Source: Deltaproteobacteria bacterium (GTDB lineage Bacteria; Myxococcota_A; UBA796; SXON01). From it: a stretch of 34,144 nt of DNA. The notes beneath the pieces were generated by a model. That model did not search any database. It saw only the letters and a program-made list of their open reading frames with translations, and was not told the origin of the DNA. The stretch lies in NCBI GenBank assembly GCA_947445035.1, contig CANFCK010000033.1, positions 1 through 34,144 of the forward strand. Reading direction: 5' to 3'. How positions within the stretch are numbered: position 1 is the first letter of the stretch; every line of letters starts with the position of its first letter. Position numbers and translations under genes: made by a program. Shown here in pieces: positions 8,557 through 16,233 of this stretch.

Positions 8557-9021
8557 ATGGGCGCACGCAAGGGGGAACGCCGAAACATCTGCGAGAACCG
8601 CCGCGCCCGTCATGAGTACGACCTCGAAGGGCACACCGAGGCCGGGTTGATGCTGATGGGCTCGGAGGTCAAGTCGTTGCGCCGCGGCGAAGCTCACCTG
8701 CAGGATGCGTGGGTCGGCTTCGAGAATGGCAAGCCGTTCCTGATGAAGGCGCACATCGCGCCCTACCAGCAGGCCACCCACATCTGTCATGCGCCCGACC
8801 GACCGCGGCCCCTTCTGCTCCACTGGCAAGAGGCGGCCCGGCTGCGGCAGGCGGTCAAAGAAAAGGGGCTCACCCTCGTCCCGCTGCGCATGTACTTCGA
8901 CGGCCCGTGGGCCAAGCTGGAGTTCGCGATCGGGAAGGGCCGTAAGAACCACGACAAACGCGACTCCATGCGCGAGCTTGAAGATCGAAAAGAGATCGCC
9001 AGAGCCATGAACCGCGGCTGA
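8557..9021 (+). CDS. smpB: SsrA-binding protein SmpB
   Basis: SmpB binds tmRNA and brings it to stalled ribosomes for trans-translation. The product is 154 residues, the normal size. It contains NRRARHEYDLEG, the core GLMLMGSEVKSLRRGEAHLQ, PLRMYFDGPWAKLEFAIGKG, and the C-terminal DKR...RELEDRKEIARA tail that follows tmRNA into the decoding site. The ATG at 8557 has a strong Shine-Dalgarno (GGAGG at 8547-8551, 5 nt spacing). The frame is open back to 8344, but the extra residues are unlike the family. It leads the rightward group; no ssrA gene is recognisable in the window. Confidence 0.97.
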   Translation: MGARKGERRNICENRRARHEYDLEGHTEAGLMLMGSEVKSLRRGEAHLQDAWVGFENGKPFLMKAHIAPYQQATHICHAPDRPRPLLLHWQEAARLRQAVKEKGLTLVPLRMYFDGPWAKLEFAIGKGRKNHDKRDSMRELEDRKEIARAMNRG

Positions 9022-9056
9022 GCCACGGTCGGCGGCCCGGGTTACCAAGCTCGACG

Positions 9057-10424
9057 ATGTTCGGAACCCTCCTTTTCGCCCTCGTTCACGCCGCGAACGC
9101 CGCAGACACCGACGCCGTCGAGGCCAGCGCCGAGCTGCCCGCCCCGGTGCTCATCGGTGGCGTGGTGCTGGTGGCCGCCATGGTCGCCGTTGTTCTCGCC
9201 CGCAAGACGGTCGACGGCATGCTCGCGGCCTCGGCGGTCGGCGCCGTCACCGCGATGTACCTCACCGTGCAACATTTCGTTGCGATGCATGGTGGCAGCA
9301 GCGTTTGCAACGTGTCGGCGGTCATCAACTGCGACAAGGTGAACACCTCCCCCCACAGCGAACTTTTTGGCACGCCGATCTCATTGTTCGGGCTCGGTTT
9401 CTACGCGGGCATGGGGTACCTCGCCTACCGCGCTCGGGCGGGTCGCACGCAGGCGGCGCCGGCGCTCTTGCTGGTCGGGGCCTGCGGCGCCATCGGGTAC
9501 GACGTCTTTTTGGCGTGGATCTCCTACCAGCTCGGCGCCATCTGCGTTTTCTGCGCACTCAGCTGGACGCTCAACGTGATCTTGCTGGTCGGCGCCGCCC
9601 AGCTCGTCCGCCAGATGGAGCCGGACTTTCAGACCGCGCTGGGCAAGTCCCTGGTCGGGGATGCCGGTCCCGCCGCGGCGATGGGACTGTCGGTTTTTCT
9701 GATTGGCGTGCTGGTGGTCAGGCAGCAGGAAGCGGCACTGCTCCCTGGCGGCGGCGGCGAGCCGGTCAGCAGCGAAACCGGGGGCTTCCCCCCTGGCCTC
9801 GTCGAAAATGTGCGCGGCGTGCTGACGCTCGACGGCACCGAACCGGTGCGCGGCGACCCCGCTGCCCGGTTCACAATCGTCGAGTTCGCCGACTTCGAGT
9901 GCCCTCACTGCGGAGCATTCGCCCCGGTGCTGAAAAAGATCCTCAGCGAAAATCGCGACGTGAAGCTGCTCTTCAAGAACTACCCGCTGTCGGTTGTCTG
10001 CAACCCGCACATGGAACACGCCATGCACCCCAACGCCTGCGGCGCGGCGGCGGCGGCGGAGTGTGCGCGCATCCAGGGGCGATTCTGGGAGCTGTCCGAG
10101 GCGATGTTCGACAACCAGGAGTACCTTTCTCCGCAGGACATCTCCTACATGGCCAAGCGCGCCGGGCTCGACGTGCCGGCGTTCGAGGCGTGTGTGGCCA
10201 GCCCCGCCGCCGCCGAGGCGGTCAAGGCCGACCTCGACGCCGGCTGGCGCGCCCAGATCGACTCCACCCCCTCGATCTTCATTCACGGCGCCTACGGCGA
10301 CAAGTGGGTCCGCCTCGACGTCTCTCCGGGGGACAAAGACGTGATCACCGCGTTCCTCGACGCCGCCCGGACGGGAAGGGCGCTGCCGGTTCCGGTCGAT
10401 CCGGAGCCGTGGCCCACCGAGTAG
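9057..10424 (+). CDS. VKOR-DsbA fusion: vitamin K epoxide reductase-like membrane domain with C-terminal DsbA/thioredoxin domain
   Basis: This is a predicted disulfide-forming machine in one chain of 455 residues. The N-terminal half has about five membrane segments and the VKOR cysteines: loop pair Cys84/Cys92 (CNVSAVINC) followed by the SELFGTPISLFG signature, and the redox pair Cys163-x-x-Cys166 (AICVFC). A Gly-rich linker (~229-245) leads to a periplasmic thioredoxin-fold domain with active site CPHC (282-285, in FADFECPHCGAF) and the cis-proline loop STPS (403-406). In such fusions quinone-coupled VKOR re-oxidises the DsbA-like domain, which oxidises exported proteins. Cys315 and Cys328 in the DsbA-like insert may form a structural disulfide. 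It starts 35 nt after smpB without a clear Shine-Dalgarno. Confidence 0.93.
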   Translation: MFGTLLFALVHAANAADTDAVEASAELPAPVLIGGVVLVAAMVAVVLARKTVDGMLAASAVGAVTAMYLTVQHFVAMHGGSSVCNVSAVINCDKVNTSPHSELFGTPISLFGLGFYAGMGYLAYRARAGRTQAAPALLLVGACGAIGYDVFLAWISYQLGAICVFCALSWTLNVILLVGAAQLVRQMEPDFQTALGKSLVGDAGPAAAMGLSVFLIGVLVVRQQEAALLPGGGGEPVSSETGGFPPGLVENVRGVLTLDGTEPVRGDPAARFTIVEFADFECPHCGAFAPVLKKILSENRDVKLLFKNYPLSVVCNPHMEHAMHPNACGAAAAAECARIQGRFWELSEAMFDNQEYLSPQDISYMAKRAGLDVPAFEACVASPAAAEAVKADLDAGWRAQIDSTPSIFIHGAYGDKWVRLDVSPGDKDVITAFLDAARTGRALPVPVDPEPWPTE

Positions 10425-11272
10425 CGTTGGCAACCTGGCACGCCCTCTCGGTGCTCCTGGCCCGACCCGCCGTCGCTTCCGTCGGAAAGGCGCTCATGGC
10501 GCTCGGTGCGACAGGTCTGCAAGAAGACGTCCCGCCGGACATGGTGGTGCGCTACAAGCAGCCCTGGGACAAAGGACGCAACCCACGGCCGCCAAGCACG
10601 GTATTGCTGCGCGCTTGGTTCCGGACGCCCCCCCCGGATGCGGCCGTCAGCGATGTGCTCGGCGGTCGCGACGCGACGTGGGAGTTACAGCCCGACGAGG
10701 ACTGGAACGAAGGCTGGAAAGTGCACTTTCAGCCGGTGCACATCAGTCCGCGGCTGGTGATCGCCGCGCCGTGGCACCAACTTCCGGGGGCGGTGGTCAT
10801 CGAGCCGGGCAACGCCTTCGGAACCGGCGAACATCGCACCACCCGGAGCTGCCTGGCCGCCGTGGACCGCTACGCCACGCCGGGCGGGTCCTGCCTGGAC
10901 GTCGGCTGCGGCTCCGGGATCCTCGCCCTGGCCGCCGCGCACCTTGGGATGCACGCGCTCGGCACCGACATCGACCCCGAGGCGATCGTCGCCGCCCGCG
11001 CGGCCGCGGTGGCGAATGACCTCCCCGCCGAGTTCGAAACCATCGCACTTTCAGCGGTACCCGGCCGCTACGATCTGGTGGTGGCCAACCTGTATGCCGA
11101 GGTCATCGTCGAGCTGGGACCCGACCTACGGCGGCTGGCGGGCGGGGTGCTGGCTTTCGCGGGAATCCTCAGTGACCGCGCCCACCTGGTCGAGGCGGCG
11201 ATGGAGGGATTGACCTGCATCGACAAAGACGAAGGGGAAGGGTGGACGGCGCTCACCTACCGAGTGGCGTAG
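10409..11272 (+). CDS. prmA: Ribosomal protein L11 methyltransferase PrmA-like
   Basis: This is a SAM-dependent methyltransferase expected to trimethylate ribosomal protein L11. Its ~285 residues begin with TWHALSVLLARP, like the PrmA substrate-recognition domain. Then come GNAFGTGEHRTTRSCL (the FGTGxHxTT signature), SAM motif LDVGCGSGILALAAAHLG, DIDPEAIVAARA, and VVANLYAEVIVEL where canonical PrmA has NI-rich motif IV. The start is uncertain. The GTG at 10409 overlaps the upstream gene by 16 nt but has its GGAG only 2 nt away. A TTG at 10427, 2 nt after the upstream stop, puts the TWH motif at residues 3-5, as in known PrmA. The 3' end overlaps rsmE by 1 nt (TAGTG). Confidence 0.9.
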   Translation: MAHRVALATWHALSVLLARPAVASVGKALMALGATGLQEDVPPDMVVRYKQPWDKGRNPRPPSTVLLRAWFRTPPPDAAVSDVLGGRDATWELQPDEDWNEGWKVHFQPVHISPRLVIAAPWHQLPGAVVIEPGNAFGTGEHRTTRSCLAAVDRYATPGGSCLDVGCGSGILALAAAHLGMHALGTDIDPEAIVAARAAAVANDLPAEFETIALSAVPGRYDLVVANLYAEVIVELGPDLRRLAGGVLAFAGILSDRAHLVEAAMEGLTCIDKDEGEGWTALTYRVA

Positions 11273-11946
11273 TGCGTACGGTGCTGCTCGACGCGGTGGT
11301 GCCCGGCGACCGAACGCTCTCGCCGCGCGAAAGCCACCATCTGCTCCACGTACTGCGCGCCACGCCAGGCGACGTCGTCCGCGTCACCGACGGAGCTGGC
11401 CTCGAGGCCGAGGCCGTGGTCATTGCGGAGCGCACCGGCGTCGCCCTCCTCCGCGTTGGCCAACCGCTCCACCGCTCGCGATCGCCCACGCGCATTGTGT
11501 TGCTCGGCCAACCGCGCCCGGCGCTGGTCGAAGAGGCGCTGATCCTCGGGACCGAGCTGGGCGCTACGTCGTTCTGGCTGACCCGCTGCGAAAACGGCCA
11601 CCCCGCCGAAGTCCGGTCCGAGCGCCTGGGACGGATCCTCGACGGCGCGCTGAAGCAGTGCCGCCGCGCCGATCGCCCAACGCTCTTGAGCTACCCCCGG
11701 CTCACCGACGCCCTGGCAGCCCTCCCAGACGTCCCGAGGTTCGTCGGCGCGCTCGGTGGCCCTCCCGCTCTACACGACGCGCCGCTCCCCGCGGTGGTGC
11801 TCGCCATCGGCCCGGAAGGCGGCTGGCACCTGGACGAGCTTCAGCGTCTCAACGCTGCGGGGTTCCTTGCCCTTGGCCTGGGTGCGCACATCCTACGGGC
11901 GCCCACGGCAGTGGCCGCAGGGCTCACCGCGCTCAGTCGCTGGTGA
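11272..11946 (+). CDS. rsmE: 16S rRNA (uracil(1498)-N(3))-methyltransferase RsmE
   Basis: RsmE is a SPOUT-family enzyme that N3-methylates U1498 of 16S rRNA. In the 224-residue product, an N-terminal PUA-like domain (SPRESHHLLHVLRATPGDVVRVTDG) precedes the knotted SAM domain with ALVEEALILGTELGAT, the IGPEGGW signature near residue 181, and LGAHILRAPTAVAAGL at the C-terminus. The last is a slight variant of the usual LGxRILRxETA. The GTG at 11272 overlaps the prmA stop and fits the family N-terminus; prmA next to rsmE is a common arrangement. Its 3' end overlaps the convergent TadE-like gene by 14 nt, leaving no room for a separate terminator. Confidence 0.94.
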   Translation: MRTVLLDAVVPGDRTLSPRESHHLLHVLRATPGDVVRVTDGAGLEAEAVVIAERTGVALLRVGQPLHRSRSPTRIVLLGQPRPALVEEALILGTELGATSFWLTRCENGHPAEVRSERLGRILDGALKQCRRADRPTLLSYPRLTDALAALPDVPRFVGALGGPPALHDAPLPAVVLAIGPEGGWHLDELQRLNAAGFLALGLGAHILRAPTAVAAGLTALSRW

Positions 11947-12262
11947 TGACCGCGGTCGTACGGATCGACTCGGCGCGCCCAAAGACCGGCAGGGACTGAT
12001 CAGTCGCCCGGGCTTCGAAGCGGAACGACTGGCTGTCGGCTCGTTCGTAGTTGGTCCCCGAGAAGGGGGCGCTCCCCGAGACCCCGTCAGCATCGGGCAG
12101 ATAGCTGTCGCCGTGCAACACATACTCGCGAGCGCGGATATGCGCGTTCTCGGACGCGAAGATGACACTCCACAGGTAGTACAAGGACATGATCCCCATG
12201 GCCACCAGCGGGACCACCATCATGGTCTCCACCGCGCTTTGGCCACGTTTTTCCCGCGCCAT
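11933..12262 (-). CDS. TadE-like pilus-assembly/pseudopilin-type protein
   Basis: The 109-residue product opens with MAREKRGQSAVETMMVVPLV, the TadE-like pattern: a basic start, GQSAVE with its conserved Glu, then one long hydrophobic helix to about residue 36. The rest is a small, probably periplasmic domain. TadE/TadF/TadG-type proteins are minor pseudopilin-like components of Flp (tight adherence) pili. The start is joined to the preceding gene by a TGATG overlap at 12260-12264. Its 3' end runs 14 nt into the convergent rsmE. This is the last gene of a three-gene set; no Tad ATPase, prepilin peptidase or platform gene is in the window. Confidence 0.8.
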   Translation of the reverse strand: MAREKRGQSAVETMMVVPLVAMGIMSLYYLWSVIFASENAHIRAREYVLHGDSYLPDADGVSGSAPFSGTNYERADSQSFRFEARATDQSLPVFGRAESIRTTAVITSD

Positions 12263-13347
12263 CAGTGCTCGAACTTCGACGTGTCCCAGCTCTTGGCGAG
12301 CCGGGCGCCGTCCATCGAAATGAGCGTCGTCGGCGCGAGTCCGCCAGTGAGGTTGTCCTGGATTCCCGCCATCCGCGCCCGATATTCGTCGTACATCGTG
12401 AGCTTTGGGAAGCGTATGCTGGCCGAGGGGTACACCAACCCGGTCCGGGTATTTCCGGTCCGGGTATTGCCTTCGGTGCCGGTGCTGGGGCCCACGCTGC
12501 CGTCGTAGGGTTTGGCCACCGCATAGGCCACGAGCACGTCGTCCCCGCCCGTTGACGAGGCGCCGAAGTAGCCGCCGTCGCGACCGGTGGAACGGTAGGA
12601 CGTGTCCAGGTAGCGCTTTTCCGGCGTACCCATCACGCGACCGGCCACCCACACGTCCGGGTCGCGGTCGTCCTTGTAAAACCAGGTGGGCAAGGTCGTC
12701 GTCGCGCTCATCGTTGGGACCGGCACGCAGGAGCTGTTGCAGTAATTGAGGAACTGGTAGTTGAAGGCGGTTTCCGTCACCTGACGAAAGTCGGCGATGG
12801 TGGGAGTGATCCCCGCGTAAAAGGGCGTTCGCCACATCGTAGAGTTGGTCCACCGGGCGGTGGGCGAACCAAAGATATCCTGCATGAAGCTGGTCTTGTC
12901 TCCGGTCCCGGCGAAGTTCGACTCGGCCGTGGCCCTGCCCGCCTCCAAGGCCGGCTCGACCGACGACGAGTAGTCCGCCGCCGCCACCCACTGCGAAATC
13001 GCAACGTCGAGCTCGACGCGACAGCTCATCAGCGCGATTTCCGCCCCGATATCGGTGGTGCCGCACTGGCAGGGGATCGTGCTCCACGGCACACCCCCGT
13101 GCTCCAACGTGCGCCGGCAGTCCCGCGCGACATCGGCAATCGCCTGGTTCTTCTTGGTGATCTCGTTGAGGGCGGCCGCCTCACTGTAGGCGGCGGCGTA
13201 GGTGGCGAGGTCAGCGGTCGACTGCATGCGGATGCGGTCGTTCACCGCGATACCGGTGTTGACCGAATAGGCGACCACGAGCATCAAACCCATGAGGCAC
13301 AACGCCACGAAGACCGCAGCCTGTCCCCTTCGCCGGGATGCGCGCAT
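12262..13347 (-). CDS. TadG-like membrane-anchored protein
   Basis: The product is 361 residues. The N-terminus has RRRGQAAVFVALCLMGLMLVVAYSV followed by a region (DRIRMQSTADLATYAAA) typical of putative Flp pilus-assembly TadG-like proteins: basic tail, GQ, membrane helix, then an amphipathic helix with AD-rich pattern. The remaining ~280 residues are an exported domain with six cysteines, including CQC and CNSSC, and a five-residue duplication GNTRT-GNTRT. The ATG at 13347-13345 was chosen because it makes a TGATG overlap with the upstream gene, as at the next junction; a GTG two codons earlier is also open. The distal domain is not recognised. Confidence 0.75.
   Translation of the reverse strand: MRASRRRGQAAVFVALCLMGLMLVVAYSVNTGIAVNDRIRMQSTADLATYAAAYSEAAALNEITKKNQAIADVARDCRRTLEHGGVPWSTIPCQCGTTDIGAEIALMSCRVELDVAISQWVAAADYSSSVEPALEAGRATAESNFAGTGDKTSFMQDIFGSPTARWTNSTMWRTPFYAGITPTIADFRQVTETAFNYQFLNYCNSSCVPVPTMSATTTLPTWFYKDDRDPDVWVAGRVMGTPEKRYLDTSYRSTGRDGGYFGASSTGGDDVLVAYAVAKPYDGSVGPSTGTEGNTRTGNTRTGLVYPSASIRFPKLTMYDEYRARMAGIQDNLTGGLAPTTLISMDGARLAKSWDTSKFEH
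12440..12468 (-). repeat. 15-bp tandem duplication inside the TadG-like gene
   Basis: Plus-strand CCGGTCCGGGTATT occurs at 12440-12453 and again at 12455-12468, a period of 15 bp or five codons. It encodes GNTRT twice. It looks like an in-frame slippage duplication that changes the length of an exposed loop. Confidence 0.8.
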
Positions 13348-13754
13348 CAACACCCCGACCCGCAGTTGTTGTCGCCGTACCGCCGCGCCCGATTGCCGGT
13401 GAGCCCTTCGTAGCCCTCCTCATCCGGGCCGGCGGTCGCCGACACGTCGTAGCTCATGTCCCCAACCGCGTTGGTGAAGGGGAGATCGGCGCGCCACGGC
13501 ATGTCCACCGTCACCGATTGCCCATCGGCCGTGGCTCGCGCACGCTTCGTCGCACGCCCGTCGAGCAGCATCCCCACGGCATCGTCGGCGTCTCGCCCGA
13601 CCTGCTGCGCCCGCGCGCCCGCGAACGCCGCATAGGTGGTGTAGTGGCTGCCGCCGAGCCACAGCGCCAACTCGACGACGACGAAGAGCAGGCCCAAGAG
13701 TACGGGGAGCATGAGCACGAGTTCGGTGGCACTCTGACCGCGACGCGTCCGCAT
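13347..13754 (-). CDS. TadE-like pseudopilin-type protein
   Basis: The 135-residue product starts MRTRRGQSATELVLMLPVLL, with the GQSATE motif (conserved Glu in the helix start) and a single hydrophobic segment (~12-33). A predicted extracytoplasmic domain ending in CGSGC follows. The ATG at 13754-13752 was preferred to an upstream in-frame start because the TadE motif begins immediately after it. It is the first of three co-directional TadE/TadG-type genes joined by TGATG overlaps, so the three products probably act together in a pilus or surface structure whose main machinery is encoded elsewhere. Confidence 0.78.
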   Translation of the reverse strand: MRTRRGQSATELVLMLPVLLGLLFVVVELALWLGGSHYTTYAAFAGARAQQVGRDADDAVGMLLDGRATKRARATADGQSVTVDMPWRADLPFTNAVGDMSYDVSATAGPDEEGYEGLTGNRARRYGDNNCGSGC

Positions 13755-13821
13755 GACGCCAGGTGTAGCACAAGCCGTGCCGTCGCACCAACGCCGTGAA
13801 AGTCCGGTGGAGGGGCGAGCG

Positions 13822-13851
13822 CGCCCCACGATCCGGGACATCCGTGGGGCG
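13822..13851 (-). terminator. GC-rich hairpin after the MopE-like gene (possible terminator)
   Basis: A perfect 9-bp inverted repeat CGCCCCACG/CGTGGGGCG (13822-13830 and 13843-13851) with a 12-nt loop begins 8 nt beyond the stop of the MopE-like gene and before the TadE-like start. There is no T-run, so it may pause or protect rather than terminate as an intrinsic terminator. Confidence 0.45.
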
Positions 13852-13859
13852 GCGAGCGC

Positions 13860-16139
13860 CTACTCGCGACGACGGCGGCGAGTCGCGAGGGCGCCCACCA
13901 AGGTCAGCCCGCCGACGAAGACCAGCGGGGAGCCGGCGCACAGGCCGGTGGCGGCGGCTTCACCGGTGTCGCTGCCCGGAACCAGCTCGCTCCACGCGTC
14001 GTGCAGCGCATAGTCGTCGGGGTAGACCGCGATCTTGGTGTCGGCCCACACCTGGTGCGCGTCGGTGTCCTGGGCAAGCACGTAGACCGTCACGTTCTTG
14101 CCGCCACTGCCCTCAGCAAGGGCGGGGCAGGTGAAATTCACGGTCTGGGCGAACGGGTTGTCGAAGAGCGCCGCGCCCTTGGCATCGTCATTGCCCCAGC
14201 TGAACGTCGGAATCTGGCCGTCTGCGTCGAACACTTTGACGGTGATGGAGATCTGTTCGTTCTCCAAGCACGCGTTCTGGCTGGGGCGGGGGTAACCGAC
14301 GACCATCGGCTCGCTGTTGGTGGCGAGGCAGGAGTCGGCGCTGTCGTAGAGCCCGTCGCAGTCGTTGTCCAGGCCATCGCAGACCTCGACCTCCGAGGGA
14401 TTTACGTCCGGGTTGGTGTCGTCGCAGTCGTTGTTGATCTCCGCGAAGCCGTCGCCGTCGTCGTCGTAGAGCGCAGTGGACTCGTCCACAACGCCGTCGC
14501 AGTCGTTGTCCACGCTGTCGGCGCGCTCGGGGGCGCCTGGGTAGGCCTGCGCGTTGTAGTCGTTACAATCCCCGTCGGCTTCCGACACGCTGTCCCCATC
14601 GTCGTCGAAGCCCTCGGTGCCTTCGTCGGTGATGCCGTCGCAGTCGTTGTCCTCGCCGTCGAAGACCTCGGTGGCGTCTGGGTAGGTGTCACGATTGCCG
14701 TCGTCGCAGTCGGGGATGATGCCGTCTTCGCCCATTTCGTCGCCGTAGGCATCGCCGTCATCGTCCCCGTCCGGGTACGCGGAGTTGACCAGGACCGACA
14801 CCGACGCGCTGCCGGAGACGCCGTTGGCGTCGGTCACCACCACCGTCAGGGTGTCGGTGCCGGAATCGAACAGGTCGCGGGCCAACGAGACGACCACGTG
14901 CCCGGACTCATCGCTCGGGGTGCAGTCGGCGATGGTCGAGGTCGTGAGCGAGCTCTTGATCTTGCACGTCAACGACTCGGCGGGCTGGTTCTTGTCGAAG
15001 ACGTTGAGCTCGATATCGAGCGGGTTGGGGCTGTTGTACTCGTAGCCGGGCTCGGGCCAGCGAATCGCCGCCGTGGGGGGCGTGTTGTTGGGATCGGCAC
15101 CGGTGTTGCCCTTCAGAGTGACCTTGAGCTCGACATTGTTGACGTCGTTGGAGCCCACGACCAGCTCGCAAATGGCCGGATCGGTGTCCGTGGGAAGGAA
15201 ATCGATTTCTACGAGCGTGCTTTCTCCCGCAGCGAGCGCCGCGCCGGGCGTGAAGCTGTTGCGGATCACGAACTCGGTGCCGCAGGTGCCGGACAGCACG
15301 GCGTCGGAGAGCAATATCTCACCGGTGCCGACGTTGCGCACGGCCACCCGCGCGGTCTCAGCGTGGCCTTCGGGGAAGACGTAGCCGTAGTCGTGCGACC
15401 GGGGGGTCACGACGATCGTACCCTCGCCCTGTTCGCCCTCACCGTGCAGATAGACCTGCTGCATGAAGCGGACAGGATCGCGCAGGTAGTCCGGAAGCTC
15501 GTTGTCTTCGGCCTGCTGGACAGTCTGGTCGGCCTGGACGCTCTGCACGATGAGCGAGCCCCACACGTCGCCAACGTCGACGGGCGCGAACGTGACCGTG
15601 ACCGGGATGCTGCACGCCGGGCCAAGGGTGAATCGGGAGAAGTCGTCCTTGCCATCGCCCTCGCCGCCGCCGCCGCCGCCGCCGCTCTCTTCCTCCTCCT
15701 TTCCCGTTTCACTTCCGCCAACACCGGTCTCTTCCGTGGTCGCCGTGTCCTTGGCCTTGGCGTCCGCGGAGGCGCCGTCGCCGGTGTCTTCTTCAGAGCC
15801 TTCGGGGCAGGTGATGTCCTTCTTGTTGTACTCGACCTTGAAATTGCCATCCATGCCCGGACCGATGTCGATGCCTTCCGCCAAGTAGGGCTCATCGGAC
15901 CTTGAGCCCACGCCCATCAACATGCCCAGGTACACGTCCTGGAGGACCGTGTAGCCGTCGTTGGTGATGATGACGTTGCGCGTGGCGGTTTCGGTGAACT
16001 CCAGCGAGCCGAACTCAAGGGTGTCCTGGTTCAGGGACAGCTTCGGGTAGGGGCGCTCCCGGAATTCCGGCGCCTTCGGCTGGCAACCGACCGCAAGGAA
16101 CAGGACCGGGGCCACGATGGAGAGGTGCGCACGCGACAT
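13860..16139 (-). CDS. MopE-like Asp-rich repeat lipoprotein with choice-of-anchor domains and MYXO-CTERM-like tail
   Basis: This is a 759-residue predicted surface lipoprotein. The signal ends in LAVGC (lipidated Cys19). Two immunoglobulin-like 'choice-of-anchor' type segments (KLSLNQDTLEFGSLEF near 35; VVTPRSHDYGYVFPEG further on) flank a low-complexity Glu/Gly-rich linker (~113-164). Residues ~455-603 hold three to four tandem MopE-type putative metal-binding repeats with the pattern DGxDNDCDGxxDE and DxDGDGF, rich in Asp and presumably Ca2+-binding. The C-terminus has a Gly/Ala hydrophobic segment after GLCAGSP, then RRRRRE, resembling MYXO-CTERM anchors. Having both an N-terminal lipobox and such a tail is unusual. 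The ATG has GGAG 8 nt upstream and a candidate promoter at 16180-16209. Ligand and role are unknown. Confidence 0.85.
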   Translation of the reverse strand: MSRAHLSIVAPVLFLAVGCQPKAPEFRERPYPKLSLNQDTLEFGSLEFTETATRNVIITNDGYTVLQDVYLGMLMGVGSRSDEPYLAEGIDIGPGMDGNFKVEYNKKDITCPEGSEEDTGDGASADAKAKDTATTEETGVGGSETGKEEEESGGGGGGGEGDGKDDFSRFTLGPACSIPVTVTFAPVDVGDVWGSLIVQSVQADQTVQQAEDNELPDYLRDPVRFMQQVYLHGEGEQGEGTIVVTPRSHDYGYVFPEGHAETARVAVRNVGTGEILLSDAVLSGTCGTEFVIRNSFTPGAALAAGESTLVEIDFLPTDTDPAICELVVGSNDVNNVELKVTLKGNTGADPNNTPPTAAIRWPEPGYEYNSPNPLDIELNVFDKNQPAESLTCKIKSSLTTSTIADCTPSDESGHVVVSLARDLFDSGTDTLTVVVTDANGVSGSASVSVLVNSAYPDGDDDGDAYGDEMGEDGIIPDCDDGNRDTYPDATEVFDGEDNDCDGITDEGTEGFDDDGDSVSEADGDCNDYNAQAYPGAPERADSVDNDCDGVVDESTALYDDDGDGFAEINNDCDDTNPDVNPSEVEVCDGLDNDCDGLYDSADSCLATNSEPMVVGYPRPSQNACLENEQISITVKVFDADGQIPTFSWGNDDAKGAALFDNPFAQTVNFTCPALAEGSGGKNVTVYVLAQDTDAHQVWADTKIAVYPDDYALHDAWSELVPGSDTGEAAATGLCAGSPLVFVGGLTLVGALATRRRRRE

Positions 16140-16179
16140 GAATTCACTCCGCTCGCCCCGGTTGGAGAGGCGACGCCGG

Positions 16180-16209
16180 AAGGTAGCCGCCCGGAGGGGG
16201 CGATGTCAA
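16180..16209 (-). promoter_or_regulatory. Candidate sigma-70-type promoter of the MopE-like gene
   Basis: On the minus strand a perfect -35 TTGACA (16209-16204) is followed after 18 nt by TACCTT (16185-16180), a weak -10. It lies about 40 nt before the start codon, in the short gap after ribA. The -10 matches only half of the consensus, so this is tentative. Confidence 0.4.
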
Positions 16210-16233
16210 CGACTTGTCGGCCCCATCGTCGCG

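Noticed and set aside
9305..10408. Long N-terminal extension of prmA inside the VKOR-DsbA gene
   Set aside because: The extension is a low-complexity Arg-rich shadow of the VKOR-DsbA coding frame; PrmA similarity begins only at TWHALSV.
11933..13087. A 384-codon frame that would extend the short TadE-like gene upstream
   Set aside because: The upstream part is out of frame with the recognised TadG-like gene and reads as a shadow. The TadE motif starts right at the ATG at 12262.
14325..14780. Repetitive DNA around 14.3-14.8 kb as a CRISPR or satellite array
   Set aside because: The repetition is explained by the in-frame MopE-type protein repeats (DNDCDG) and lacks constant repeat length and unique spacers.
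14001..15905. A 634-codon plus-strand frame antisense to the MopE-like gene
   Set aside because: Its Val/Ala/Gly-rich composition is the mirror of the Asp-rich repeats. The minus strand has a lipobox, recognised repeats and a Shine-Dalgarno.
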